Made by a program: the position numbers and the translations under genes. This document shows positions 42,131 through 52,422 of a stretch of DNA of 64,000 bases, piece by piece. Location: NCBI RefSeq assembly GCF_020905345.1, contig NZ_JAJJMO010000001.1, positions 4,774,001 through 4,838,000 of the forward strand, given 5' to 3'. Origin of the DNA: Flavobacterium pisciphilum (GTDB taxonomy: Bacteria > Bacteroidota > Bacteroidia > Flavobacteriales > Flavobacteriaceae). The notes beneath the pieces were generated by a model. That model was given only the letters and a program-made list of their open reading frames with translations, was not told the DNA's origin and ran no database searches. How positions within the stretch are numbered: position 1 is the stretch's first letter; each line of letters starts with the position of its first letter.

Positions 42131-44575
42131 CTATTTTAATTCAATTTCATCGTTGACAGCTTTTTTGACAGCCAACTGATGGTAAAATGGAATTATTTTT
42201 TCTTCTAATCCTTCAATAATTTCGATATCAGGCTTTTTATTAGCTATCATATCAAAAACTGAATCAACTTCTTGTTTACTGAAATTTGCTATCGTTTCGT
42301 TTGTTTGTAAATCTTTTGCTGGTATTTTAGCAAGACTTGAGAATTCACGAAGCATCCATCGGTGGTTGGTAAGCTGTTGTTGGTTTTTATTACTTCTTTC
42401 AACAAGTTTTAAATACGCATTGTAACTTACTTTATCTGTAACATCAGTACTGTTTACTCCGTGCATTTTATGATTGTTTACTTTTCCTATGGCATTTACA
42501 TATGAGTTTTGGATGCTTTCGTCTTTACGAGTCATTTCTTGATGTAGTCTTTTACAAACATCCGATAGTAATGAATTGTATTGATTTATTGCTTCTTTAT
42601 CCAAGGTGAATTGGTCTAAATAGTCTAACACTTTTTCTTTAAATTCCGCATCATCCAAAGTCATTCTTGCAACGGTTAGTAAATGATCCAAGTTGGTTAA
42701 TTTACTTGTTGGTATAGGATTGAGTTGAAGTTGTAATTCTTCTAATTGCTTTATTATTTCAGATTTTGTCCCTTCTAGAGCAATATCCTTGGAGTTGATT
42801 TTTAGTCTATTATCTTGAACTAGTTTATCTTTAGTTTCTATTTTATCTTCTTTCTTATTAGCTCGAAGTTTGATTTTATCAAAGGAATAGCTGTATGAAA
42901 ATGTAGCTGTGATATCATTGTTTTTTGTCGTTGTAGAATTACTTAGAAGTGTAATTGCATTTAAGCCAAAATTATGCTTTTCCATATAGATATAGGATCC
43001 GTTAAGGCGTATATTAAAGACATCATTTTGTTTATCACCATTGTTGTAACTTGTGTTATAACTGCTCGAAAATGAGGTGTTTAGTTTTCTGTCAAAGAAT
43101 AGTTTTGTTGCGCCAATTGTTGGTCCTATGATTAGATTTTTCCCTGTGTCCATTTTGCCTACAGTACTATTTAATGAAGCTGTTAGGTTAAGTGATTTTT
43201 CTGGAAAGCCTAGTATGTATGAAAGTCCCGAATTATAAAAAGTGGTAGCTCCACCAGCAATTGTTTTACCTTCTTGTTGGTTTACGGCATCTTGAAGGCT
43301 AAAATTAGCATTAATTGCTTGTTTTATTCTTTTATCATTTTTAAGCAAATAGTTAACCGCAACTGTAGCATTTTGATTGACTTGTCTGAAATTTAAAGTA
43401 TCTAAATATTCATAATCTGAAGTTTGATTGATGTAATCAAATTGATTGCGACTATTGGTATAAGATTGGAAATTTGAATAATTAAAATTAATATTTAATT
43501 TCTGATTTGCTCTAAAATCGGCTGTTATGGATGAAACCAATCGTTTCATCTGACTTTGTTTTTGTTTCTCTAAATTGTCTTTTTGGAGTCCCAGATTCAG
43601 ATTTAAGCTCAGTTTATCTTTGTACAATGTTTGAGATGCATTTACAGTAATGTTTTCTAAATCATTATTAAAATAATAACCACCCAATGTTCTGTAATTA
43701 GGATCTATCCGTTCATATCCTAATCCTAATGTCCCTTTTCCTGCGGGATAAACTAGTTGTCCTTTAAAAGCTTTATAGCTTGTGGTGGTGGTGTTTGAGT
43801 TCAAAAACAATGATGAGACACTTTTTGCTTTGCTACTTGATGTTACTCTTGAATCTTCAGTAATACTACTATTAGCAAATTCAGTTACAATTTGTAATTT
43901 ATTAAAAAGCTTAAATGAGGTTTCAAAACTTATAGCTGCATTTTCTTGTGGAGTTACACCTAGTTCAAAAGGAATAGGGGTAGACAAAGAACTCATTTGA
44001 TCCTTGGCTTTAAAAAAGGTAAGTCCAAGATTTACTTTTTCTAATTGGTACTGCGTTTTAAAACCATAACCGTATCTTTTGTAAGTAGGCACTAGCTCTT
44101 TATTGATTTCATCATACTCGCTACTTCGAACTAATCGCCCATACATGGCACTAACTTTGAATTTGCCTTGTGGAGTTAAGTCAATCCCGAAACCCGTAAA
44201 CTGATGTCCACTTAATGTGTAAGGAGAAAAAGTCATACTCACATCACCAATATGAGCAGTAATCCATTTATAAGATGGATGTATGCTTAATCGATTCATT
44301 AATACAGGTTTGTTATAACCAAATTTTTGACTGGTATAAGAAAAGGAAAATGGCAAATTATATAAATTAGCGATATTTATATTTATGTTTCCGTTGAGGA
44401 AATAGGTGAAAGGATCTCGTACCGCATTACCAGAATACATCACTGCATTAGCAGATGCTCCTCCAGTAACATTTACTAATTTGGCTTTGGTTACTTCTTG
44501 AACATTGAAATTTTGGGAATATCCAAATGTACCTGCAAGCAGTATGATAAAAAATAATATTCTTCTTAAATTCAT
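42131..44575 (-). CDS. Unrecognised outer-membrane protein of the toxin locus
   Basis: An 814-aa product from the start MNLRRILFFIILLAGTFGYSQ, whose signal peptide decides the start; a frame 15 codons longer lacks it. Residues about 50-590 alternate hydrophobic and polar residues in many beta hairpins (for example FTGFGIDLTPQGKFKVSAMYG), consistent with a large barrel. The C-terminal 200 residues are helical and charged (LEELQLQLNP to VKKAVNDEIELK), perhaps periplasmic. I recognise no PorP/SprF signature. Between the SprB-repeat protein and the toxin, it is a candidate exporter, anchor or receptor for them. Confidence 0.65.
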   Translation of the reverse strand: MNLRRILFFIILLAGTFGYSQNFNVQEVTKAKLVNVTGGASANAVMYSGNAVRDPFTYFLNGNININIANLYNLPFSFSYTSQKFGYNKPVLMNRLSIHPSYKWITAHIGDVSMTFSPYTLSGHQFTGFGIDLTPQGKFKVSAMYGRLVRSSEYDEINKELVPTYKRYGYGFKTQYQLEKVNLGLTFFKAKDQMSSLSTPIPFELGVTPQENAAISFETSFKLFNKLQIVTEFANSSITEDSRVTSSSKAKSVSSLFLNSNTTTTSYKAFKGQLVYPAGKGTLGLGYERIDPNYRTLGGYYFNNDLENITVNASQTLYKDKLSLNLNLGLQKDNLEKQKQSQMKRLVSSITADFRANQKLNINFNYSNFQSYTNSRNQFDYINQTSDYEYLDTLNFRQVNQNATVAVNYLLKNDKRIKQAINANFSLQDAVNQQEGKTIAGGATTFYNSGLSYILGFPEKSLNLTASLNSTVGKMDTGKNLIIGPTIGATKLFFDRKLNTSFSSSYNTSYNNGDKQNDVFNIRLNGSYIYMEKHNFGLNAITLLSNSTTTKNNDITATFSYSYSFDKIKLRANKKEDKIETKDKLVQDNRLKINSKDIALEGTKSEIIKQLEELQLQLNPIPTSKLTNLDHLLTVARMTLDDAEFKEKVLDYLDQFTLDKEAINQYNSLLSDVCKRLHQEMTRKDESIQNSYVNAIGKVNNHKMHGVNSTDVTDKVSYNAYLKLVERSNKNQQQLTNHRWMLREFSSLAKIPAKDLQTNETIANFSKQEVDSVFDMIANKKPDIEIIEGLEEKIIPFYHQLAVKKAVNDEIELK

Positions 44576-44667
44576 TATTATGTGTGCTAGAGAAACAAAT
44601 AGGGAAGGGTTAATTCCCATTTGTTTCTGACTATATGATTTGTTTTTTGATGTAGAAATGATCTCTC

Positions 44668-47600
44668 TTACTGTATAATTATTTTTCTCAATTTATTTCC
44701 TTGTTGGGATTCAAACAAGACAAAATATATTCCTGAAGGTAGTCCGCTTAAGCTAAAATTAAATGAGTAGGCATCTTTACCATTTTCAGATTTAGAGTCA
44801 ATTACCATATTATTATTCAAGCTATATACTTTAATATGTCCTGGTATTATTTTGTCTAAGGTTACATCTACAGTAAATACTCCGTTTGAAGGATTTGGAT
44901 AAATCTTCATGTCAAATTTCTTCTGCAAATCGGTTGAATCTGGATTTTCGTATTCTCCTTCAATTACCAATACTTTTTTGGTTTGAAAGGCGGTACAATC
45001 ACCTTTTTGAGTAGTCATTGTAATTTCGTATTCACCTGGTTTAGAGAAACTCATTTCTGCGTAGTCCTTATCTTTTGATTTTACAGTTGCTTCAGCAGGT
45101 AATATCCATTTGATACTATCGGCTTGTGGATTACTGATATCGACTATTATAAATTTCTCACCAACAAAAACTTGTGATGAAATTGCAAATTCAGCACTGA
45201 TGGCAGTTTGTTGTGCTGAAATTTTGATGGTATCTGTAGCCTTACAGCCTAATTTGTTGGTTACAACAACAGTGTAATTTGCAGGTTCTGATACTGTAAT
45301 CATCGGTTTGTTACTTGTAAACCCTTTGTCTGAACTCCATAAATAAGTTGCTTTATCATCGTCGATAGTAGCATTTATTGTTAGACTTTGGTCAAAACAT
45401 AATGTAACATCTTCTCCAAGATAAATAATATCTTTTGGAGGATTTACAATTGTATATGTATTTGTAATAATACAACCTTTATTATCGGTTACTGTAACAG
45501 TATAATCTCCTGCGGAAGCATTACTTAATATATTTGATTTTTCACCTGTACTCCATAAATAGGTATAAGGAGCAATTCCTGCGACTGGTGTTACAATTAT
45601 TGTTGCATCTGAACCTTCATAACATGTTGGGATTTTAATTTCGTTGGTTGCACTTAAATGTTCTGGGGCAACAATGTTTATATTTTTAGTGATTGTACAA
45701 CCATTATTATCAGTAATTAATAAAGAATAATTTCCAGGAATGACATCTACTAAATTAGCAGTTTTGGCTCCTGTATTCCATAAGTAAGAGTAAGGTGTTG
45801 TACCTCCAGATGCTGCTGAGGTAATTGTCCAATCATTTCCATCTCCACAACGAGTATATTCAGATGAAAGAGTATTATTTAAAGGACTAGGTTCTGAAAT
45901 TGTAATGGTTTCACTTTGAATAGATTTACCAAAATAATCTGTTGCGATAACATAATAAGTTCCTGCTTTGGCATTCATTAAAGTTTCATCCTCACTGATA
46001 ACTACTGTAGGGTTGGTTACATTATACCACTTGTAGTAGTAATCAGGGAGCCCACCAGAAGTAATTGCTTTTATACTTGCTGTAGCATCACCATGACATT
46101 TTACAATGTTTATTTGAACTAATTTAATAAATAATGGATCTACTTTGTCTAAATCTCTTTTTTCAATTCTACAACCATTTGCATCTACTATAGTAATAAA
46201 ATATTGTCCTACATAGATATTATAAATACTATTAGATTCTTTGTTACTATCTGTATATATTGATTTTCCAGTTTTATCAAACCATTCAAAATCATAATTA
46301 GGAGTTCCACCTACAACAGTAACTTTTATGCTAGCATCATCTACTCCTAAAGCCGATGGAGGAGTTTTGACTACAATTATGCTCATGGCTTTTGGCTCAG
46401 TAATAGTAATTTCTTGGCTTGTTTGACATAAGTTGGCATCGGTAACTGTAACGTTGTATGTTGAAGCAATTAGATTATCTAATATATTTTGATCTGCATT
46501 TTTTCCTGTGCTCCATACAATTTTATAAGGTGCTGTTCCTCCAGTGATAGCAATCTTAATTTCGGCATCGGATCCACCATTACAAGAAACATTCTTTTGT
46601 GTATAATCAATTTTTAAAAGTTTTGGTTCGATTATAGTTTTTGGAGTTGAGGTATAACTATTTCCAAATCCATCTGAAACTTCCAAAATATAATCTCCAG
46701 CAAGCATTGCATCAGAAGGGTTTGTTATAGATGTTACAATGTTAGGAGTTAGTACATTGTACCATTTGTATTTGTATGATTTATTTGCATCAGGTGTTCC
46801 TATTGGAGCCCCTCCTGTAATAGTAGCTTTTAAGATAGCTTGTTTATTCCCAAAACATTTTATTGCTTGAGTCTGAGAAATACTTGTAATTAATAACTCA
46901 TCTGGTTGGTAGATGATATAGGTTGCTTCAGTTTTGCATTTATTTTTATCGGTAACAACTACGGTATAAGTTCCTTCGCCAATTCCGTCTAATAGAGGAT
47001 TTGTTTTCCCCGTCATTTCTATTTTACCAACCTCTTTATACCATTGATAAGTGTATGGAAATGTTCCATCAGTCGCTATGATACCAATGCTACCGTTTTT
47101 TAAGCCATAACCGGTGGCTTCAATTTTCTTAGAAGAAGCTATGATTAATGGTTTTAAAGGTTGTGTAATTTCAACAGGAGTTGGAGTAGTTGAATAAGAG
47201 CATCCATTGGCATCTGTAATAGTAAAATTGTAATTACCAGCAGGAATTCCTGTTCTATCCTTTGTAGTGATGCCATCGTTCCATTTGACATTGTAAGCTC
47301 CAGTTCCTCCTTGAATATTTAACGTAATAGTTGCATCGCTACCACTAAAGCAATTTACGTTTGTTGTAGTTACGGTACATGTAATAGCTGGTCTTTCTAT
47401 TAGTTCAGCGATAATTAGTTCTCTCGAAATATTCACATTGTCTGTTACTACGACTTTATAAAAACCAGCATATAAATTTTGAGCCCTATTTGTTACTTCT
47501 CCAGCAAGTTCTGTATAATTAATATCTGTTATATTCTGTTTGTAATACCATTTGTAAGTGTATAGTGGTTTTCCTCCGCTTACCAATACTTCTATACTAC

Positions 47601-49521
47601 CAGTATTTGCTCCATTACAGGTTACATCAATCTTATTTACAAAGTCTACAGCTAATGCTTTTAGGGTAATTATTTCGATGCTAGATGTACAGTTGTTGTC
47701 ATCTCTAATGGTAACTTCATAAGTTCCATTTCCTAAACCTGCAATTGTATTGGTTTTATATTCGGTACTAATACCATTCTTTTTCAAAATATAGGTATAC
47801 GTTTTTGTACCTCCAGCTGCATTAATAGTTATGTTTCCATCATTAGCCGTAACTATTGTTGGCTGAGTTTGTGTAATATTTGTTATGGTTACTTGGTCAT
47901 TCTGACTAATTGTAATATTTGCAGGACTGTTAAAAGTACAACCATTATCATCTGTAATGATATAAGAATAAGTTCCAGCAATTAATTTGGTTGCATCTAT
48001 TTTTTTTGCAGGAGTTTTAATGTCTGTGTAAACAACAGTGTACGCTCCCGTTCCTCCTTTAATGTCCAATGTAATAGTTCCATTATTACCACCATAACAA
48101 CTTACATCTGTATAAGAAGAAGTTGCAGTAAGTGGTTCTAGTGGCTCTGAAATGTTATAGTCGGTATAAATTTCTTTCGAAGCATCGTTAAGTTTTATTC
48201 TGTATTTACCTACTGTAAGTCCTGAAATAATAGGATTAGTTTGTAAGGGAATTTCTGTCTCAATGCCACTAATAATTTGAAACCAACTATATGAGTATGG
48301 AGTTGTACCACCAACTGCTTCAATGCTTAGAGCGCCAGTATCTTGTCCATGGCATTTAATGTTCACTTGGTTAACAAGATTTATAGTTAATGCTTTTAAT
48401 GTAAATCGTTCTGATGTTGTTGTACATCCATTGGCATCTTTCACATAAACATCATAAACACCATCTCTTAAACCTGTAATTACATTTGATGAGTGTGTAG
48501 TGGCAGTACCACTTACCTTAGTTACTATGTAGCTATAAACACCAGTTCCTCCACTTGCATTTATTGTGATTTCTCCATCGTTAGCTGTTGGTGTTGAAGG
48601 TTGTTTTTGCGATTTGCTATTAATTACTAAAGATTCAGAGGGTTCTGTAATAGAAATTAATGTTGTATATTTAGAATAAATACACCCTTCTGAGTCAGTG
48701 ATTATAAAATAATAATCATCTTTTTTCAACCCCGTTCTTTTTTGTCCAGTCCATTTCTGTCCATTAGTGTCATTATCATCCCAAATTACATTATATGGCC
48801 CAGTTCCTCCAGAAATTTTCAAGTCGATTTCAGCAGTTGCTTCTCCTTTACAAAGCACATTTATAGTTATAGAATTTTTAAGATCAACAGAAATGATATC
48901 TTTTTGTTTAACAGATAGAGAAGTGACATATTCATTTATTGGTGTTGCATTATCATATACGGTAAGTGTATAAACACCTGCTTTTCCTGTTACTGTTTTA
49001 TTTGTAGAAGATGTTGATGTACCATCAAGATATTTAATATCCCAGTAAAAAGTATAATTGGCATTTGTATTAGGAAAACCTCCACTTGGGTTTGCTGTTA
49101 ATGTGGTAGTTCCTCCATTACAAACAATGTCGGTGTTTCCTAATATACTTACTAGAAGTGCTTTTTCGGGTTGACCAACTATAAATATTTTTGTTGCAAA
49201 ACAACCTTTAGCGTCAGTTACATTAATTATGTATTTCCCTGCTAGAAGTTTACTCAAATCAGTAGGATTAAAAGTTACATTATCTTTTGTCCATGTTTGG
49301 GTATATCCTGGAGTTCCTCCCGTAATGCCAAAACCATTAATTTGGCCATTAGGGTTATTAAAAGCAGTTGCATCTTTTTCAGTCCCAGATATTACTATTG
49401 CTGATGCGGGTTTTATTGGTACTGTTCTAGCCCCATTATTTAGCTCTCCAACACCAGCTTTTTGTTGAGAATACCCCAATAAACTAATAAAGAATAATAG
49501 TAGTAGGTAATGTTTTTTCAT
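44668..49521 (-). CDS. SprB-repeat surface protein with T9SS sorting domain
   Basis: A 1617-aa exported protein. The signal peptide (1-19, LLLLFFISLLGYSQQ) is followed by more than a dozen repeats of about 80-90 residues, with the SprB pattern (VSCNGGSDAEIKIAITGGTA then PYKIVWSTG, then VTVTDANLC). A PKD-like domain lies near 1440-1530, and the last 80 residues are a type A T9SS sorting domain (MKIYPNPSNGVFTVDV to SGLPSGIYFVLFESQQG). SprB repeats occur in the gliding adhesin of F. johnsoniae. It is likely exported by T9SS to the cell surface; an adhesin or scaffold role is inferred. Confidence 0.88.
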   Translation of the reverse strand: MKKHYLLLLFFISLLGYSQQKAGVGELNNGARTVPIKPASAIVISGTEKDATAFNNPNGQINGFGITGGTPGYTQTWTKDNVTFNPTDLSKLLAGKYIINVTDAKGCFATKIFIVGQPEKALLVSILGNTDIVCNGGTTTLTANPSGGFPNTNANYTFYWDIKYLDGTSTSSTNKTVTGKAGVYTLTVYDNATPINEYVTSLSVKQKDIISVDLKNSITINVLCKGEATAEIDLKISGGTGPYNVIWDDNDTNGQKWTGQKRTGLKKDDYYFIITDSEGCIYSKYTTLISITEPSESLVINSKSQKQPSTPTANDGEITINASGGTGVYSYIVTKVSGTATTHSSNVITGLRDGVYDVYVKDANGCTTTSERFTLKALTINLVNQVNIKCHGQDTGALSIEAVGGTTPYSYSWFQIISGIETEIPLQTNPIISGLTVGKYRIKLNDASKEIYTDYNISEPLEPLTATSSYTDVSCYGGNNGTITLDIKGGTGAYTVVYTDIKTPAKKIDATKLIAGTYSYIITDDNGCTFNSPANITISQNDQVTITNITQTQPTIVTANDGNITINAAGGTKTYTYILKKNGISTEYKTNTIAGLGNGTYEVTIRDDNNCTSSIEIITLKALAVDFVNKIDVTCNGANTGSIEVLVSGGKPLYTYKWYYKQNITDINYTELAGEVTNRAQNLYAGFYKVVVTDNVNISRELIIAELIERPAITCTVTTTNVNCFSGSDATITLNIQGGTGAYNVKWNDGITTKDRTGIPAGNYNFTITDANGCSYSTTPTPVEITQPLKPLIIASSKKIEATGYGLKNGSIGIIATDGTFPYTYQWYKEVGKIEMTGKTNPLLDGIGEGTYTVVVTDKNKCKTEATYIIYQPDELLITSISQTQAIKCFGNKQAILKATITGGAPIGTPDANKSYKYKWYNVLTPNIVTSITNPSDAMLAGDYILEVSDGFGNSYTSTPKTIIEPKLLKIDYTQKNVSCNGGSDAEIKIAITGGTAPYKIVWSTGKNADQNILDNLIASTYNVTVTDANLCQTSQEITITEPKAMSIIVVKTPPSALGVDDASIKVTVVGGTPNYDFEWFDKTGKSIYTDSNKESNSIYNIYVGQYFITIVDANGCRIEKRDLDKVDPLFIKLVQINIVKCHGDATASIKAITSGGLPDYYYKWYNVTNPTVVISEDETLMNAKAGTYYVIATDYFGKSIQSETITISEPSPLNNTLSSEYTRCGDGNDWTITSAASGGTTPYSYLWNTGAKTANLVDVIPGNYSLLITDNNGCTITKNINIVAPEHLSATNEIKIPTCYEGSDATIIVTPVAGIAPYTYLWSTGEKSNILSNASAGDYTVTVTDNKGCIITNTYTIVNPPKDIIYLGEDVTLCFDQSLTINATIDDDKATYLWSSDKGFTSNKPMITVSEPANYTVVVTNKLGCKATDTIKISAQQTAISAEFAISSQVFVGEKFIIVDISNPQADSIKWILPAEATVKSKDKDYAEMSFSKPGEYEITMTTQKGDCTAFQTKKVLVIEGEYENPDSTDLQKKFDMKIYPNPSNGVFTVDVTLDKIIPGHIKVYSLNNNMVIDSKSENGKDAYSFNFSLSGLPSGIYFVLFESQQGNKLRKIIIQ

Positions 49522-49559
49522 AATTTATATTGGTTGTTTTGGATATTTTTTTTGGCTTA

Positions 49560-50735
49560 TTATTTTTTCTCAATGCAACCTTTTGCATCGGTAATCATAA
49601 TATTATATTCTTTTGCTTTTAGTCCTGAGATATAATATTTATCATTAATAAAGCTTGGATTAAAAGCGCTAGTTAATTCTACACCATCTTTATAAAAATG
49701 ATAAGGAGACCTGCCACTTAGTATTTTTATTTCAATTGTACCATCTGCACCTCCTGCACAAGAGGGTTCTGTATAATTGGTTATTTCGAACTTTACTTCT
49801 GGAGGTGATTGTATTGTAAATTCACTTTTACCTACACTAGTTTTAGTTTTAATGCCATTTATGATTTGATTGGTTTGATAGGTCATAGTATATATATGTT
49901 TTCCTAGATTTGTCCAAACATATGTATCAGGAGTCGTCATCATAGTTTTGGTTATTACTTTAGAATCCCTTGTAATGCCATCACTATCTTTGAGAGTCAT
50001 TTCATATTCTTCGTCATCTAATAACTCTCTACTAAAATTAAATGTTACCTGCCCATCATTGTTATAAAAGCAAGAAGTGAAGTTTGGTTCTGATGTGCTT
50101 ATTAATTTAGGAGAACAAGGAATTATATTGTAAGTAATTTTATTTGTAAATTGTGTTTTGTAACCAGTTTGAAAATGAATTGTTTTTTTTTTATCATACC
50201 CATCAAGTTCAGATATTTTAAAAGAGATTGATGAAAATGATTGAAAATCCTTTGGGAAATTAACCCAATTAATACCATCGTAGCTGTATTGCCAATTAAA
50301 GCCATTATCAAATTCAATTATTTCATCTATACAGAAGGTTGTTTTAGGGCTTTTAGGAGTAATATGTAATAGACTTATACTTGATGAAGCATAACATCCA
50401 TTAAAATAGGTATTGTAATTTGTACTATTTAAATCGATGAAATGGTTTTCATAAATTTCACAATCTTTATGCATACTGTTCGAGTCAAAATATATTTTTT
50501 GAGCTACCAAATCAGGTATAACATAAAAAAAATCTGTTCTTGATGATGGTTTATAATTTTGATTTGGGGGTAAACTGAAATTACCACCATTAAAAGAGAT
50601 CTGATAACTACCAACAGTCATTTCATGTTCCTCTCTAGGATACAAATCGCTATAAATTAGTAATCCATACTCCGTTTGGGCATGCAACGTAATTGATGAT
50701 GTGATAAACATTATGGAGAGTAGAATTTTATTCAT
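49560..50735 (-). CDS. Exported protein ending in one SprB-like repeat (paralogue A)
   Basis: A 391-aa product with signal peptide (1-19, ending SITLHAQ), a beta-rich body of about 290 residues and a C-terminal SprB-like repeat (about 325-391: VKFEITNYTEPSCAGGADG to MITDAKGCIEKK). The protein stops directly after the repeat and has no T9SS tail. It shares the terminal repeat closely with the gene at 51090 and the decayed copy between them. The role is unknown; the repeat suggests interaction with the large SprB-repeat protein 38 bases downstream. Confidence 0.75.
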   Translation of the reverse strand: MNKILLSIMFITSSITLHAQTEYGLLIYSDLYPREEHEMTVGSYQISFNGGNFSLPPNQNYKPSSRTDFFYVIPDLVAQKIYFDSNSMHKDCEIYENHFIDLNSTNYNTYFNGCYASSSISLLHITPKSPKTTFCIDEIIEFDNGFNWQYSYDGINWVNFPKDFQSFSSISFKISELDGYDKKKTIHFQTGYKTQFTNKITYNIIPCSPKLISTSEPNFTSCFYNNDGQVTFNFSRELLDDEEYEMTLKDSDGITRDSKVITKTMMTTPDTYVWTNLGKHIYTMTYQTNQIINGIKTKTSVGKSEFTIQSPPEVKFEITNYTEPSCAGGADGTIEIKILSGRSPYHFYKDGVELTSAFNPSFINDKYYISGLKAKEYNIMITDAKGCIEKK

Positions 50736-50737
50736 TT

Positions 50738-51073
50738 TTATTTCTCAATACAATTATTAGTATCTGTTATTTTAACTCGATATCCTATTGGATTTGCTGA
50801 CAATTCATTTATAATATAATGTTGGTTGTCTATTTTTACTGTGTTTTTTATTATATCGTCTAAGGGAAATATGTACTGCAAATCACTTTTATTTCAATTG
50901 TTCCATCATTGGCTCCTACGCAAGAAAGTGCTGTGTAATTAGTTATTTTAAATAATATATTGTGTGTCAGGAAGTTGTTTCGTGTGATTTATGGTTAGGC
51001 TATAAATAGGTACTTCTTGCCCAAATGGATTGAGGGAATAAGCTAGTATAAGTATTATAAAAAATATTTTCAT
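50738..51073 (-). pseudogene. Decayed third paralogue of the SprB-like-repeat genes
   Basis: An ATG at 51073 opens 41 codons with a good signal peptide (MKIFFIILILAYSLNPFGQ), then a stop. In other frames the remains of the shared terminal repeat follow: ITNYTALSCVGANDGTIEIK, a stop, and at the end VKITDTNNCIEK with a stop at 50738. The whole 300-residue middle is missing. It lies 17 bases below the gene at 51090 and 2 bases above the one at 50735, exactly where an intact paralogue would sit. Confidence 0.8.
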
Positions 51074-51089
51074 GTGTTATTATTGATTA

Positions 51090-52418
51090 TTATTTTTCAA
51101 TGCAACCTTCTGCATCAGTAACCATAATATTATGAGTTTGTGCTTTTAGTCCTGTGATATAGTATTTACTGTTAGCATAGCTAGGCTGAGATGGACCAGT
51201 TAGTTCTACACCATCTTTATAAAAACGATAAGGAGATGTACCACTAAGTACTTTTATTTCAATTGTACCATCATTGCCTCCTACGCAAGACGGTTCAGTA
51301 TAATTGGTAATTTCGAACAATACTTTGGGAGGGTCTGTATAAGTAAAATTAAGAGTACTAGCAGATTCCATAAAACCTTTCAATATTTTTTTTGTAGGGT
51401 CTAATGGATCAACCATTTGCGCTTGGTATACAATTTTATAGGTATGTCCATTTTCTAAAGCGTTAACAAGATTAGTAAAGGAATAAACTTGAGGATTACT
51501 AGTACTAAAAATAGAAATGTTTTCACGTTCATTTCTTTCTATACCATTTGTGACATCTTTCATTTTTATACGATCCAAGCTTTCCCCTGGATATAATGGT
51601 CTATCAAAAGTAATATCTACTTTTTGAATTGGATCACCACTGCATTTAGGACCCTCATAGGTAACATTATTTATTGTTGGAGCGCAAGGAGAATATTTAA
51701 TAGGGATAGGTGGTAAACCTCCATAATGTAATCTAAAGTATATAGTTTTATTAAGATAGTTTACATGATTATCTCCAAGAAGTTCTTGAATTGAAAATCT
51801 TGTTGTAGCAATATAATTTGTCTTTTTTCCACGAATGTAATCTGGTACAGTATTATAAGATGCTCCATTATCTAGAGAATATGACCAACGATAAACTTCA
51901 GCAGGAAAATCGGGAGCATTACCAGGTAGTAGTTCAGTCGGAAAAGCTGCTAATGCTACCTGAGACCCAGCGCAGATCTCGTTAGGACTAGCATTGTCTA
52001 GGTTTTTAAAGTATATATTAGGTTTAAAATTATCAATTGCAAATCTTTGGTACCCAGGACAATCCCATAGGGTAGCATTCGTTGCTTTAAGTAATTCAAG
52101 AAAAGTTAATGTTTGTTTTTTTATTTTAGGATCACAATTTATTGATGAAGTACAATCATATGCTAAGATTTCTAGATTAAATTTGGTAGGATTTGACTTT
52201 ATAGTATATTCTTTAAAAGAAAAATTAGGAGGATATTGCTCATTATATGCATTCTCTCCAAGTTGTATTGTTGTATTGCTTAATATATCCATTTTCCATC
52301 CATGCCATCCATCTCTACATTTCTGACCTTGAGAATTATATGAATAATTAAACGTATAGGTTTGTCCAAAACTTTTTATTGTAGTAATAATAAAAAATAA
52401 GATAAATAATTTCTTCAT
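51090..52418 (-). CDS. Exported protein ending in one SprB-like repeat (paralogue B)
   Basis: A 442-aa product with signal peptide (1-18, ending IKSFGQ), a body with several Cys (CRDGWHGWK, CTSSINCDPK) and a C-terminal SprB-like repeat (VLFEITNYTEPSCVGGNDG to MVTDAEGCIEK) at which the protein ends. The repeat is nearly identical to that of paralogue A, while the bodies are more diverged. It starts 4 bases after the fibronectin-type gene, so the two are coupled. Confidence 0.75.
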   Translation of the reverse strand: MKKLFILFFIITTIKSFGQTYTFNYSYNSQGQKCRDGWHGWKMDILSNTTIQLGENAYNEQYPPNFSFKEYTIKSNPTKFNLEILAYDCTSSINCDPKIKKQTLTFLELLKATNATLWDCPGYQRFAIDNFKPNIYFKNLDNASPNEICAGSQVALAAFPTELLPGNAPDFPAEVYRWSYSLDNGASYNTVPDYIRGKKTNYIATTRFSIQELLGDNHVNYLNKTIYFRLHYGGLPPIPIKYSPCAPTINNVTYEGPKCSGDPIQKVDITFDRPLYPGESLDRIKMKDVTNGIERNERENISIFSTSNPQVYSFTNLVNALENGHTYKIVYQAQMVDPLDPTKKILKGFMESASTLNFTYTDPPKVLFEITNYTEPSCVGGNDGTIEIKVLSGTSPYRFYKDGVELTGPSQPSYANSKYYITGLKAQTHNIMVTDAEGCIEK

Positions 52419-52422
52419 GCTC

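Noticed and set aside
44668..49521. CRISPR-like or DNA-level tandem repeats
   Set aside because: The periodicity is at protein level (SprB repeats of about 80-90 residues); the DNA copies are diverged and there are no spacers.
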